From Vibrio inusitatus (lineage in GTDB: Bacteria; Pseudomonadota; Gammaproteobacteria; Enterobacterales; Vibrionaceae), in assembly GCA_024346935.1 (NCBI GenBank), contig AP024879.1:434001-498000 (forward strand): 64,000 nt of DNA. The letters run 5' to 3'. The translations under genes and the position numbers were made by a program. The notes below the pieces were generated by a model. The model was not told the origin of the DNA. It searched no databases and was given only the letters and a program-made list of their open reading frames with translations. Of the stretch, positions 25,964 through 34,688 are shown piece after piece. The first letter of the stretch is position 1, and each line of letters begins with the position of its first letter.

Positions 25964-27475
25964 TAGCTGATCTTCTATAGGTAGAATGCCCGCCATCCAA
26001 GAACCTATTCGTCTCCACAAACTCGCATCTGGTTCACTAGTGAAGGTTTCGCCATTCTCTAGATCTCGCCAAACGAGGTCTCCATCTTCAATTTCCAGTT
26101 TATATGCTGACTCTATTAGTTGTGCTTGGATTTCTGATTTTGACTCTGTTACAAAGGGTTCCTGATCGAGAATCACTGCCATTTCAGTGTTGATATGGGC
26201 AGACCTTGGATCCCAGTTCATTGAACCTACGAACAAAATATGATCATCTATCAGCATTATCTTAGCATGTAGACTAGAGTGACCGCTGCCTGTCATCGAC
26301 CATTTGCTTCTTATCTTTGCTGAAGCTCTCATCTCCCAGAGTTCGACGCCACCCTTAATAAGGTCTTCTCGATATTTGGAATACCACCCATGGACAGCGT
26401 ACACGTCGTTGGAGGCAAGGGAGTTGGTAATAATCGTAATTTTTTTCCCTGACTTTACTTCGTCTACAAGTAATTTAGTGCCAACCTCTGTGGGTACAAA
26501 GTAGGGGGAAACAATGATAAGTTCCGACTCAACACCCTCTAAGACTAACTTTAGATCGTCAATTAGTTGGCTTCCTCCGCCAATGATTTTATTGGGTTTA
26601 TCGTAAAGCAGTCGGCCAGTTCCCCAATATAACTTTAGTTTGTGGTCTTGCATCTTCGAGTAAAATTTCAACTGGGTCATATTGTATGTGCCAGAGGTGA
26701 ACTGTTTCTCAAGGGCTTGGTCGACAGCAAATTGTTCTATTTCTTCTCTTTTTAATTCCCTTGCACTAGAGGTGATCCAGTCAATGGGAACGGCAAAATC
26801 GCTGTTCCAATACTCATCGAACTGATCACTTGTTTGCTCTACGGTATTGCCATAAAGCAGTAGGTCAAAATCTCCAAACTCTACAGGAGAATAATAAGAA
26901 AAATACTCATTACCTATGTTTCTCCCACCCACAATGCTAACTACGTTATCGGCGGTGAGAGACTTATTGTGCATACGGCTATTAAGGCGTTCGAAATCGG
27001 CCAGAAACCCTAGGTTTCTCGCTGAACGATAGTTGTTAGGGTTAAATAGACGCACATCGATATTAGGGTGGGAGTTTAGATAAGCGAGATCGTCATCACT
27101 TCTCTTTTGCATATCGTCCAGCAAAACACGAACACGAACACCACGCTCGGCTGCTTCAAACAGTCGCCAAGTCATCAAGTGACCAGTCTCATCATCACGA
27201 TAAATGTAGTATTGAAGATCTAAGGTGTGTTTTGCAGATTCTATTAACACAATACGTGCAAGTAGCGCATCGTGCCCAGTATCTAAGGGGTAAAATCCTG
27301 TGTAAACCGAGGTGTCATACTCAGACTGGTCAAAGTATTCAGCTAACCGACTATCAGACTGGTAGCCCAGATGATGTGTGACTGACTTGGGAGGAGGCGT
27401 CTGCTGAGTCGCACACCCCGAAAGGATGCCAACAAACAGAATCAGTATCAGTTTCCAATGAGCAAGTGTTGGCAA
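25961..27475 (-). CDS. Phospholipase D-family lipoprotein, cardiolipin synthase C-like
   Basis: A 504-residue PLD-superfamily protein with a lipobox (GILSGC, Cys21). Both HxK(x)4D catalytic motifs are present: HNKSLTADN with GGRN downstream, and HAKIMLIDD with GSMNWDPRS downstream. Length and layout match the ClsC/YmdC branch, which makes cardiolipin by phosphatidyl transfer, but ClsC is not normally a lipoprotein, so a surface or periplasmic phospholipase is an alternative. It follows the nitroreductase gene by 26 nt in the same direction. Confidence 0.85.
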   Translation of the reverse strand: MPTLAHWKLILILFVGILSGCATQQTPPPKSVTHHLGYQSDSRLAEYFDQSEYDTSVYTGFYPLDTGHDALLARIVLIESAKHTLDLQYYIYRDDETGHLMTWRLFEAAERGVRVRVLLDDMQKRSDDDLAYLNSHPNIDVRLFNPNNYRSARNLGFLADFERLNSRMHNKSLTADNVVSIVGGRNIGNEYFSYYSPVEFGDFDLLLYGNTVEQTSDQFDEYWNSDFAVPIDWITSSARELKREEIEQFAVDQALEKQFTSGTYNMTQLKFYSKMQDHKLKLYWGTGRLLYDKPNKIIGGGSQLIDDLKLVLEGVESELIIVSPYFVPTEVGTKLLVDEVKSGKKITIITNSLASNDVYAVHGWYSKYREDLIKGGVELWEMRASAKIRSKWSMTGSGHSSLHAKIMLIDDHILFVGSMNWDPRSAHINTEMAVILDQEPFVTESKSEIQAQLIESAYKLEIEDGDLVWRDLENGETFTSEPDASLWRRIGSWMAGILPIEDQL

Positions 27476-27501
27476 TTCGAGCTTCCTTTGAGTTGATAAG
27501 T

Positions 27502-28230
27502 CTAATGTTTGAAAATGACGTCTTCGTTTGGCACTCGATGCCTCTCACCGTAAATGCCTTCGTCTGTTCGCTTACCTACACTAACAATCATAGTGATCTC
27601 ATCATTTTTACCCAAGCCAAGTAGCTTTTTAGCGCGAACTGAATCAAAGCCTTCCATTGGACAGGTGTCATAACCTTGGTCACGAATAGCCGTCATAAAT
27701 GTCATTGCAGCTAAAGAGGTGCTCTTGTGCAGGCAGACTCGCAAATCCTGCTTGGTGACTTCTCTGAACATAGGTTTCTTAATGCCCATAAAGGTCATCA
27801 TGATCTTTCGCAGAAAACCTTTGATACCCAAGCTGTCATTACTATAAACAAACGGGATCAGTTTTTCGTAGTACTTAGTCGCACGTTTAGCAATGTCATC
27901 CATTGGCCTGCCCGCAAAATTCTCACGAACTTGAGCTGCATTCATTTTAGCTCGTTGCTGCCATTTATCGGGGGTAGTAACAAATACCACCATTTCATTC
28001 GCCGTTTTGGCGGCATTTTGTCCCATACAGTATTTCGCAAGCTCGCTACGCTTATCTTCACTAATGACTCGATGAAATTCCCACAATTGCATGTTACTGC
28101 TATTCGGACTTAACACCGTCAATTCGAGTGCCTGCTGAACCTTTTCATGGTCAAAATCAGCAATTTGGTCGTATTTTCTAACGGAGCGTCGAGAGTTAAT
28201 GAGATCAGAAAATGGTGTGGATTGAGACAT
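27502..28230 (-). CDS. Nitroreductase-family flavoprotein
   Basis: A 242-residue nitroreductase-fold oxidoreductase that binds FMN and uses NAD(P)H. The N-terminal signature NSRRSVRKYD, SPNSSNMQLWEF and the C-terminal VSVGKRTDEGIYGERHR are typical. Substrates range from nitroaromatics to quinones and cannot be assigned. It is upstream of, and probably co-transcribed with, the PLD-family lipoprotein. The 289-nt spacer to its right faces the divergent zinc-ribbon operon. Confidence 0.87.
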   Translation of the reverse strand: MSQSTPFSDLINSRRSVRKYDQIADFDHEKVQQALELTVLSPNSSNMQLWEFHRVISEDKRSELAKYCMGQNAAKTANEMVVFVTTPDKWQQRAKMNAAQVRENFAGRPMDDIAKRATKYYEKLIPFVYSNDSLGIKGFLRKIMMTFMGIKKPMFREVTKQDLRVCLHKSTSLAAMTFMTAIRDQGYDTCPMEGFDSVRAKKLLGLGKNDEITMIVSVGKRTDEGIYGERHRVPNEDVIFKH

Positions 28231-28324
28231 AAGAGTTTGGTTGTAAAGAATGATGAGGTGTTTCTATCAGGTTATGAAACACAGGGCAACAGTATTTGTG
28301 TGAAGGTATTACTTTGGCGCATCT

Positions 28325-28353
28325 TTGACATGAGTTTAACTGATTTCAAATAT
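28325..28353 (+). promoter_or_regulatory. Weak candidate promoter for the zinc-ribbon/glycosyltransferase operon
   Basis: A perfect -35 hexamer (TTGACA) is followed 17 nt later by AAATAT, a poor -10, with TATATA just beyond. It lies about 170 nt before the ATG at 28520, so a long leader is implied. An imperfect repeat TTGACATGA / TCATGTGAA spans this region. Confidence 0.25.
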
Positions 28354-28519
28354 ATAAGTCATGTGAATAGAATCTCGTTAAATAATGTAATTACAAATAA
28401 AGTTATAGAGTGGCGCAAATTGGTAATCATGGATGTAACTGTTTAGTGTACTCTCCGGCATTAATTCGATTTACATCACTAACCTCGTTTACTTCGACCA
28501 ACTTTAGTGGAGCCGTGTC

Positions 28520-29848
28520 ATGTCAGACAAACTAAGAACCTTATTTTTTATTGGTGAAGCCAAAGATCGTCCTCAATTTGATGGTTGGGTCACCTCTTTA
28601 GTTAATGAGTCTGAAATAGAAGAGTATCTCTACGGTGCTACAGTGTTGATTGACCTACCTAATACGGCACAAGATAAAATGTTAGAGAAGCTTCACATAA
28701 GCCAAGTGGGGTGGAGCAGCCAAATATTTGTCAATAGGCCGAGTAAGTTGAGTGACTATTTGAGTGATGGTGAGTTTGAGCCTGAAAGCTATCGGTGTCA
28801 TCACCAAAAGCTCTCTCTCCTTTCTCAATCGCCAAACGATAAGTTATTAGCTTATCTATGGTTATTAAAAGAAAGATCTCTGCGAGTTAATAAGGATACG
28901 AGTAATAAAAGTTTATATCGCTATCCATTACTCAATATCTATCACAATAGTGAGCGCACGCCGTTTAAGTACATACACAAACTAGAAAACACATTGCTGT
29001 TAGAAGGCACTCAGTTCATAGATCGAGTAAGACATTGTAAATCGTGTGAATCTGGCTATCTCAATTATATTGATACATGTCCGAGCTGTAATACTGGTGA
29101 TATTAGGTCGTTTGATGCATTGCATTGCTTTACATGTGGTCACGTTGATGATTCTGAAGAATTTACAAAGTTATCTTCAATGTCTTGCCCAAACTGCCAA
29201 ACCAAATTGAAGCATATTGGGGTTGATTATGATCGCCCTTTGGAAATGCTTACTTGTAATCAATGTGCAAATGAGTTTTCTGAGGCTCATGTGGTTGCTA
29301 GTTGCTTGAGTTGTGAAACGAAATCGTCGACAGAAAGCCTTCAAGTGAGAAATTATAGAGACTTCAAACTGGGTGAGAATGCACAAAAATATTTGCTAGA
29401 TGACAACTCTGGTTTTATTGCGAACCTAAACTTGACCACTGCAGTTGAACCTCAGGTATTCGAGGCATTATTAGACTGGAAGAATAAGTTATCCAATCGT
29501 CATGATCATAGTGATCTTTTACTAGGTATTAAATTGCTTAACGTAGGGGAGTTTACAGAAAGTGAAGGAGAAATCGCCTTCATTGAATTTATGGCTAAAT
29601 TTTCTGAACAACTCGAAACTATTTTTAGAACCACCGACGTAAGTTGTCAGTATGAGCAAGATTTAGTAATGATTTTATTACCTCATTTTGATGTTAACTT
29701 TCTGTCAACGCTTGAAACTAGGTTGGCTGATTTCGCAGAACTAATTGAATCACCAATTCTAAATTTATCAGTTAAACATTGGCATTTACCGGTAACAGAT
29801 TTAACAAAGGTTAATCATTGGCTAAAAAATAAGTCGAGTGAATTTTAA
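28520..29848 (+). CDS. Six-CxxC zinc-ribbon protein with decayed GGDEF-like tail (TackOD1-like)
   Basis: A 442-residue soluble protein without a signal peptide. Residues 1-165 are an unrecognised domain. Residues 173-265 hold six CxxC pairs (173/176, 187/190, 203/206, 223/226, 246/249, 262/265), enough for three zinc ribbons, in the style of the TackOD1 output domain. Residues about 330-420 follow the GGDEF layout (LLLGIKLLNVGEF, FRTTDV, then LVMILLPHF), but the signature is replaced by YEQDL (378-382), so cyclase activity is unlikely. Its stop overlaps the glycosyltransferase start (TAATG). GGAG precedes the ATG. I infer a regulatory or scaffold subunit of a glycan synthase. Confidence 0.72.
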   Translation: MSDKLRTLFFIGEAKDRPQFDGWVTSLVNESEIEEYLYGATVLIDLPNTAQDKMLEKLHISQVGWSSQIFVNRPSKLSDYLSDGEFEPESYRCHHQKLSLLSQSPNDKLLAYLWLLKERSLRVNKDTSNKSLYRYPLLNIYHNSERTPFKYIHKLENTLLLEGTQFIDRVRHCKSCESGYLNYIDTCPSCNTGDIRSFDALHCFTCGHVDDSEEFTKLSSMSCPNCQTKLKHIGVDYDRPLEMLTCNQCANEFSEAHVVASCLSCETKSSTESLQVRNYRDFKLGENAQKYLLDDNSGFIANLNLTTAVEPQVFEALLDWKNKLSNRHDHSDLLLGIKLLNVGEFTESEGEIAFIEFMAKFSEQLETIFRTTDVSCQYEQDLVMILLPHFDVNFLSTLETRLADFAELIESPILNLSVKHWHLPVTDLTKVNHWLKNKSSEF

Positions 29849-31164
29849 TGCTTGAGACAGTAATATATTTGATCGGACAGATAGCAAACAGCCTTAGAGG
29901 TAATCTAGACTATATATTCGTACTATTTCCAATGATAGTAATTAGTGAGATGCCGCTGATACTAACAATGATATTTGGAATCTTTACTTGGTACAGTAAA
30001 AATCAAGTTAGAGATGCATCACATACGCCATCAATAAGTTTTATTATAACTTGCTATGGAGAGGGTGAGGCAATTTCAATTACTATTAATACCCTTGTTG
30101 AACAGGTTTATGCAGGGCATATTGAAATACTTGCTGTTGTGGATGGTGCTACCCAAAATCAGCATACGTATCAAGCTGCAATGTCTTCAGTTGAAAAGTA
30201 TAGAGGGCATGAAAACCGTACTGTTAAAATCATTCCTAAGTGGCAGCGAGGTGGACGTGTATCGACGCTAAATACAGGACTATATAAAGCCCGGCATGAC
30301 ATAGTGATTAACGTTGATGGAGATACTTCCTTTGACAACGATATGGCGTCTAACATGGCGAGCCAGTTCGCGAATCCGAACATAATTGCCTCTGGTGGAG
30401 CGCTTAGAGTAAGGAACTTTGATACCAATGTACTAACGCGCATGCAGTCACTGGAATATATGATGTCTATGCAAGGAGGGAAAACTGGCACTAGTCAGTT
30501 CGGTCTCTTGAATAATATATCGGGTGCTTTTGGTGCCTTTAGAAAGTCAGTGCTGAAACGAGTGGGAGGATGGGACACTCACACGGCTGAGGATCTTGAC
30601 TTAACCATGCGCCTTAAGCAATACAAAGTGAGATATCCAAATTTAAAATTGGGTTTTACGCCTCATGCGGTAGGACATACAGATGCGCCTGATACGGTGC
30701 GTGATTTTGTATTGCAAAGATTACGATGGGATGGGGATCTTTTATTTCTTTATATGAGGAAACATATTAAAGGGTTAACACCCTCGTTATTATCATGGCC
30801 AGTATTTATATATACTCTAGTCTATGGAGTGTTACAAAATGTTCTATTACCAATCCTTATATCAGGGTATAGCATTTACTTATTAATGGCTTATCCAATA
30901 GAATATTCATTGAGTATGTTCGCTATTATATATGTTGTGTATTTATTTGTCGTTTTGATTAAATTCTTTATTTATTGGGTTCTAATATCAGAACGAAAAA
31001 TTTCGGATATCAAACAAGCTATTTGGTTGTTTTTATACCCACTATATGCATTGTTCTCTAGATTTATAACGGCATTTTCAATGTTTAATGAAGTAGTACG
31101 TCGTTCACATGAAGAATCGAGTATGGCCCCTTGGTGGGTATTAAAACGAGGAAAGAAATTTTGA
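29848..31164 (+). CDS. Processive family-2 glycosyltransferase (polysaccharide synthase)
   Basis: A 438-residue inner-membrane GT2 enzyme. One or two N-terminal helices (about 22-50) precede the catalytic domain (60-295): SISFIITCYGEGE, Asp99 in VVDGA, the DxD at 157-159 in NVDGDTS, the Glu248-Asp249 base region in TAEDLDLT and QRLRW at 290-294. The last motif marks processive synthases such as cellulose, chitin or hyaluronan synthase. Several C-terminal helices (about 312-410) would form the translocation channel. No PilZ domain is attached, unlike BcsA. The gene overlaps both neighbours by 1-4 nt. Codons such as ATA and AGA are frequent compared with the thi operon, which hints at separate ancestry. 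The polymer is unknown. Confidence 0.88.
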   Translation: MLETVIYLIGQIANSLRGNLDYIFVLFPMIVISEMPLILTMIFGIFTWYSKNQVRDASHTPSISFIITCYGEGEAISITINTLVEQVYAGHIEILAVVDGATQNQHTYQAAMSSVEKYRGHENRTVKIIPKWQRGGRVSTLNTGLYKARHDIVINVDGDTSFDNDMASNMASQFANPNIIASGGALRVRNFDTNVLTRMQSLEYMMSMQGGKTGTSQFGLLNNISGAFGAFRKSVLKRVGGWDTHTAEDLDLTMRLKQYKVRYPNLKLGFTPHAVGHTDAPDTVRDFVLQRLRWDGDLLFLYMRKHIKGLTPSLLSWPVFIYTLVYGVLQNVLLPILISGYSIYLLMAYPIEYSLSMFAIIYVVYLFVVLIKFFIYWVLISERKISDIKQAIWLFLYPLYALFSRFITAFSMFNEVVRRSHEESSMAPWWVLKRGKKF

Positions 31165-32213
31165 AGGTTAAGTTCAAGTTAGATAAACAAAAATCACCGA
31201 CTACTCAACAAGGCATGAAAGTGACGTATGGCGAAGCAAAACGTGCTGGATACCGCTTACGCTGGTTGTTTTTACTGGGGTCGATACTTGCACCTTCTAT
31301 TATAGCTATCTATTTCTTACTAAAGCCTCAACTATTAACTATTGCTCCAGGAGTAGTCACTTATCACCCCGTTGCATTGACAGTAAGTCAAAATAGCACT
31401 GTCGATGAAATCGAGGTTGGAATAGGCGATGAAGTAACTAAAAATTCAGTCTTATTGTCTTTATCTAATGATGCCCTGAATTCTGAAATTGCTTACCTTG
31501 AAAATGAGATAAGCAAGTTAGAACATCTTTTAAGTGAGCAAGGAGATACGAGAATTATTTTGAACGAAAAGGCGGTTCAAGATGCAAATCGAAACTTCTT
31601 ACAAGTAACAAAAATAAAGAAGAAATACGATAAATATAATACGCAAGGACAGGTAAGCACTAGTGATTATGTGGCCGTACTTACCAGTTACTCTTTAGCA
31701 GAGAAACAACTCAGCGAAGCAAAACTGGAACTAAGTGAAGCACGACTTAGTAAAAAAAATGAGTTGGTATCAGGTGAGATTGCTAAGGCAATCAGAAATC
31801 TTGAGATTCAGTTGGTAGTTAAAAAAGAAGAACAAAACGAACTGGTATTAAGGGCTCCTTTTGATGCAAGGGTCATTGATATTGAAGATATTGAGGGACG
31901 CAGCTTTCTAGAAGATGATCATCTAGTTACTGTTGCTGATAGCTCCCAGCCTCCTGAAATCCAGGCTTATTTAGACGCAGAGTACGTAGATAAAGCTAAA
32001 CTAAATGGTGAAGCTGTTGTTGTATTGCCAAACGGAGATGAGTATGAAGTACTTGTTTCTAAGCCAACGGAATTAGCAGCAAAGTTACCAGCGCACTTAG
32101 CTAAACCGTATGAGGGGCAACAAGCGTTAATGCAGGTGTCGCTTTCATTTGTAAATTTGCCATCAGATCAGAGCGAGTTGATTGAAGGCATGCCAGTCGA
32201 GGTGCATTTCTAA
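31161..32213 (+). CDS. HlyD-like inner-membrane fusion protein of the glycan operon
   Basis: A 350-residue HlyD/Alg44-like protein. The start is set at TTG 31161, inside the glycosyltransferase stop (TTGA overlap), because AGGAAAG lies 7 nt before it; earlier in-frame starts have no such site. One membrane helix (about 28-50) is followed by a lipoyl half, a long coiled-coil hairpin (about 100-215) and the second lipoyl half (LVLRAPFDARVIDIEDIEG), then a barrel domain. In alginate synthesis a similar protein, Alg44, joins the synthase to the export path. That role is inferred here. No outer-membrane porin gene is adjacent. Confidence 0.83.
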   Translation: MKVKFKLDKQKSPTTQQGMKVTYGEAKRAGYRLRWLFLLGSILAPSIIAIYFLLKPQLLTIAPGVVTYHPVALTVSQNSTVDEIEVGIGDEVTKNSVLLSLSNDALNSEIAYLENEISKLEHLLSEQGDTRIILNEKAVQDANRNFLQVTKIKKKYDKYNTQGQVSTSDYVAVLTSYSLAEKQLSEAKLELSEARLSKKNELVSGEIAKAIRNLEIQLVVKKEEQNELVLRAPFDARVIDIEDIEGRSFLEDDHLVTVADSSQPPEIQAYLDAEYVDKAKLNGEAVVVLPNGDEYEVLVSKPTELAAKLPAHLAKPYEGQQALMQVSLSFVNLPSDQSELIEGMPVEVHF

Positions 32214-32215
32214 TT

Positions 32216-32872
32216 ATGCTAAACATGGACGCCAGAAAAAAATTAGCCATTCCTACAGCTCCCCAAGATTGGCAGGCCAGCCCGGCTAAAGGCGTATGGC
32301 GTAAGCCCCTCGAGCGTGAAGGGGCCGAAACAGGGCTTGTGACCTCAATAGTCAAATATGAAGCAGGCTCTCGTTTCTCAGAGCATAGTCATCCGTATGG
32401 AGAAGAGATCTTCGTCTTGGAAGGGACCTTTTCAGATGAGAATGGCGATTATCCAGCGGGCAGCTACATTCGCAATCCTCCCGAGAGCAAACATTCGCCA
32501 TTTAGTGAGAGAGGATGCGTTTTGTTTGTAAAGCTCAATCAATTCGATAAATCAGATAAAGCCACAGTACGGATTGAAACCCAAACTCAGCCATGGTTGG
32601 CGGGTATTGGTAATCTTGAGGTGATGCCTTTACATTCTTTTGAGGTTGAAAACGTGGCTTTGGTAAAGTGGCCAAAAGGAGAGCGCTTTCAACTTCACTC
32701 CCATTTTGGCGGAGAAGAGATACTTGTGCTGTCAGGTAAGTTCCAAGATGAGTACGGCCAGTATCCCAAATACACCTGGATCCGTAGCCCTCATTTGAGT
32801 CAGCATTTTCCTTTTGTTGAAGAAGATACCATTATCTATGTCAAGACAGGGCATTTGCTGTCTAGATTCTGA
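32216..32872 (+). CDS. Double-cupin protein, ChrR-like
   Basis: A 218-residue protein of two tandem cupin domains. The first has EHSHPYGEEIFVLEGTFSDE and PAGSYIRNPP; the second has LHSHFGGEEILVLSGKFQDE and WIRSPHLSQHFPF. Both keep the metal-binding His/Glu pattern and resemble the C-terminal cupin of the anti-sigma factor ChrR, here without the zinc-binding anti-sigma domain. It follows the HlyD-like gene by 2 nt but has a richer G+C codon style than that operon, so its link with glycan synthesis is uncertain. Met1 and Met4 are alternative starts. It may be a small-molecule dioxygenase or sensor. Confidence 0.82.
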   Translation: MLNMDARKKLAIPTAPQDWQASPAKGVWRKPLEREGAETGLVTSIVKYEAGSRFSEHSHPYGEEIFVLEGTFSDENGDYPAGSYIRNPPESKHSPFSERGCVLFVKLNQFDKSDKATVRIETQTQPWLAGIGNLEVMPLHSFEVENVALVKWPKGERFQLHSHFGGEEILVLSGKFQDEYGQYPKYTWIRSPHLSQHFPFVEEDTIIYVKTGHLLSRF

Positions 32873-32930
32873 GTTTTGTCTATTTCTAGTTTCCTACCCA
32901 TACTGACTCTGTTAGTATCGCCCCATCGTA

Positions 32931-33011
32931 TTAGTCGGGGAGCCAATAGGCTGAGATCGCAATAGCGAACCCGTGGAACCTGATTCAGTTAGTGCTGACG
33001 TAGGGAACTAG
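32931..33011 (+). promoter_or_regulatory. TPP riboswitch (THI element)
   Basis: The conserved THI-box parts are present in order: GGGGAGCC, CTGAGA (32951-32956), GAACCTGAT and CGTAGGGAA (33000-33007). Closing helix P1 can form between TTAGT (32931-32935) and ACTAG (33007-33011). It stands 73 nt ahead of thiD. A small hairpin (TTTCGT 33065-33070 / ACGAAA 33074-33079) ends against the thiD ribosome binding site, so translational control on thiamin pyrophosphate binding is likely. All following genes to thiE are plausible targets. Confidence 0.95.
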
Positions 33012-33084
33012 TCGCCATTCTAGCTATAGATCATATTGTCCGTAGCACAGCAGGCCTGGTTTCGTTTCGTCTGACGAAAAGGAA

Positions 33085-33909
33085 ATGCCTGTGTCTCAAT
33101 CAAAAAACACTCCAATTGTTCTCACTATTGCTGGCTCTGACAGTGGTGGTGGTGCTGGTATTCAAGCCGATATTAAAGCTATCTCTGCGACCGGTAGTTA
33201 TGCCTGTTCAGTAATCACGGCATTGACTGCACAAAACACCCAAGGCGTTACGGGTATTTTGCCAATTTCAGCGGAGTTTATCGAACAGCAACTCGATGCT
33301 GTATTTACAGATCTTGATGTTGTAGCGGTTAAAGTAGGTATGCTTGCAGAAGCCGATCTTATCCAAGCTGTCGTTAAAAAACTTAAGCAATATAAACCAA
33401 AATATCTCGTTGTTGATCCCGTTATGGTAGCAACAAGTGGCGACCTTCTTCTCCAGCAATCTGCTATCGAAACGCTAAAGCTAGAACTCCTTCCACTTGC
33501 TGATGTTATCACGCCAAATTTGCCTGAAGCGGCCACGCTGCTTGGGCAAGTGTTGCCAACGACTGAAGTAGAAATGAATGCGATGATTGAAGATCTTCGA
33601 GGTTTAGATTGTAAAGCTGTGCTTCTAAAAGGCGGTCACTTAGAGAGTGAGTCCACGAGTACTGATCTTCTTATCACACCTAACCATGTTGAAACTTTTA
33701 CCGTTGAACGCGTTAATACGCAAAATACTCACGGCACGGGTTGCACCTTATCCTCAGCGATCGCTTCTTTCTTAGCGCAAACAGGCTCACTGAATGAATC
33801 TGTAGCGATGGGTAAGAGCTACATTTCTAATGCTATTGCTCATGCTGATGAGTTGAATGTAGGCAGTGGTCACGGTCCAGTGCATCATTTTTACGCGCTA
33901 AATAAATAG
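33085..33909 (+). CDS. thiD: Hydroxymethylpyrimidine (phosphate) kinase
   Basis: A 274-residue ribokinase-fold enzyme that phosphorylates HMP and then HMP-P to give HMP-PP for thiamin synthesis. The opening TIAGSDSGGGAGIQADIKA is the family's substrate and glycine-rich site, and NTHGTGCTLSSAIAS carries the catalytic Asp/Gly-rich anion hole region. It is the first gene behind the TPP riboswitch. The ATG at 33085 is only 2-3 nt from AAGG; GTG at 33091 has better spacing and could be the true start, giving MSQSKNT. Confidence 0.95.
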   Translation: MPVSQSKNTPIVLTIAGSDSGGGAGIQADIKAISATGSYACSVITALTAQNTQGVTGILPISAEFIEQQLDAVFTDLDVVAVKVGMLAEADLIQAVVKKLKQYKPKYLVVDPVMVATSGDLLLQQSAIETLKLELLPLADVITPNLPEAATLLGQVLPTTEVEMNAMIEDLRGLDCKAVLLKGGHLESESTSTDLLITPNHVETFTVERVNTQNTHGTGCTLSSAIASFLAQTGSLNESVAMGKSYISNAIAHADELNVGSGHGPVHHFYALNK

Positions 33910-33917
33910 TACAATTT

Positions 33918-34688
33918 ATGTCAGAACGTTTACCTAAGGGTATTGTGATTGAAAACGGAAGCTTGCAGTTCTCTGATGCAAGCTCACCACTGTTTAGTGG
34001 CTTAAACCTTAGTTTTCCAAAAGGAAGCTTTAGCAGTGTTTTGGGAAAAAGTGGCTGCGGCAAAACCAGTTTACTTCGCTTGCTAGCAGGGCTTTTATCT
34101 GAAGATGTACTTTGGAATGGCTCAATAGAAAGCGGCTTCGAGCATAACTTATCAGACTCCATTGCCTATATGGCGCAACAAGACTTGTTGATGCCTTGGC
34201 TAAATGTGTTAGATAACGTGTGCTTTAGTGATCGTTTTAGTCAGCAGAAACTCAATAAACTACAGCAGGCAGAGCGAAAGCAGCAGGCCAGTGAGTTGCT
34301 GTCTAAATTGGGATTGTCAGGACAAGAAAGTGTCTACCCGAGACAACTCTCTGGCGGAATGAAGCAACGTGTCGCTCTTGCAAGAACCTTGATGCAAGAT
34401 AAACCTGTAGTGTTAATGGATGAGCCTTTCTCCGCGCTAGATGCAGTCACTCGTTATCGCCTGCAAGATCTTGCTTGCAAGATGCTTGCGGGAAAAACGG
34501 TTGTATTAATTACCCACGACCCGCAAGAAGCGTTGCGCCTTAGTGACCATATCTATTTAATGCAATCACAACCGGTAGAGATTGAAACAGTACCTGTGCC
34601 AAATGGTGAGACACCGCGCCGAATTAATGCTGAAATGGCTGAACTACAACAAAGCATAATTGAGCAGTTGGGAGGTCGTGATGACTAA
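33918..34688 (+). CDS. thiZ: HMP/pyrimidine ABC importer, ATPase (ThiZ)
   Basis: A 256-residue ABC ATPase. Walker A (GKSGCGKTS), the signature (LSGGMKQR), Walker B (PVVLMDEPFSALD) and the switch His (LITHDPQEAL) are all in place. It resembles nitrate/taurine-type ATPases, the group that includes ThiZ. It lies between thiD and the permease and overlaps the permease by 8 nt, behind the riboswitch. With thiX and the two thiY copies it should import a formyl-pyrimidine or HMP precursor. The ribosome binding site is weak, so coupling with thiD is likely. Confidence 0.9.
   Translation: MSERLPKGIVIENGSLQFSDASSPLFSGLNLSFPKGSFSSVLGKSGCGKTSLLRLLAGLLSEDVLWNGSIESGFEHNLSDSIAYMAQQDLLMPWLNVLDNVCFSDRFSQQKLNKLQQAERKQQASELLSKLGLSGQESVYPRQLSGGMKQRVALARTLMQDKPVVLMDEPFSALDAVTRYRLQDLACKMLAGKTVVLITHDPQEALRLSDHIYLMQSQPVEIETVPVPNGETPRRINAEMAELQQSIIEQLGGRDD

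Noticed and set aside
28147..28446. 99-codon plus-strand frame running from the nitroreductase start region into the spacer
   Set aside because: Its first third is antisense to the nitroreductase, it lacks a ribosome binding site and the product has no recognisable feature.
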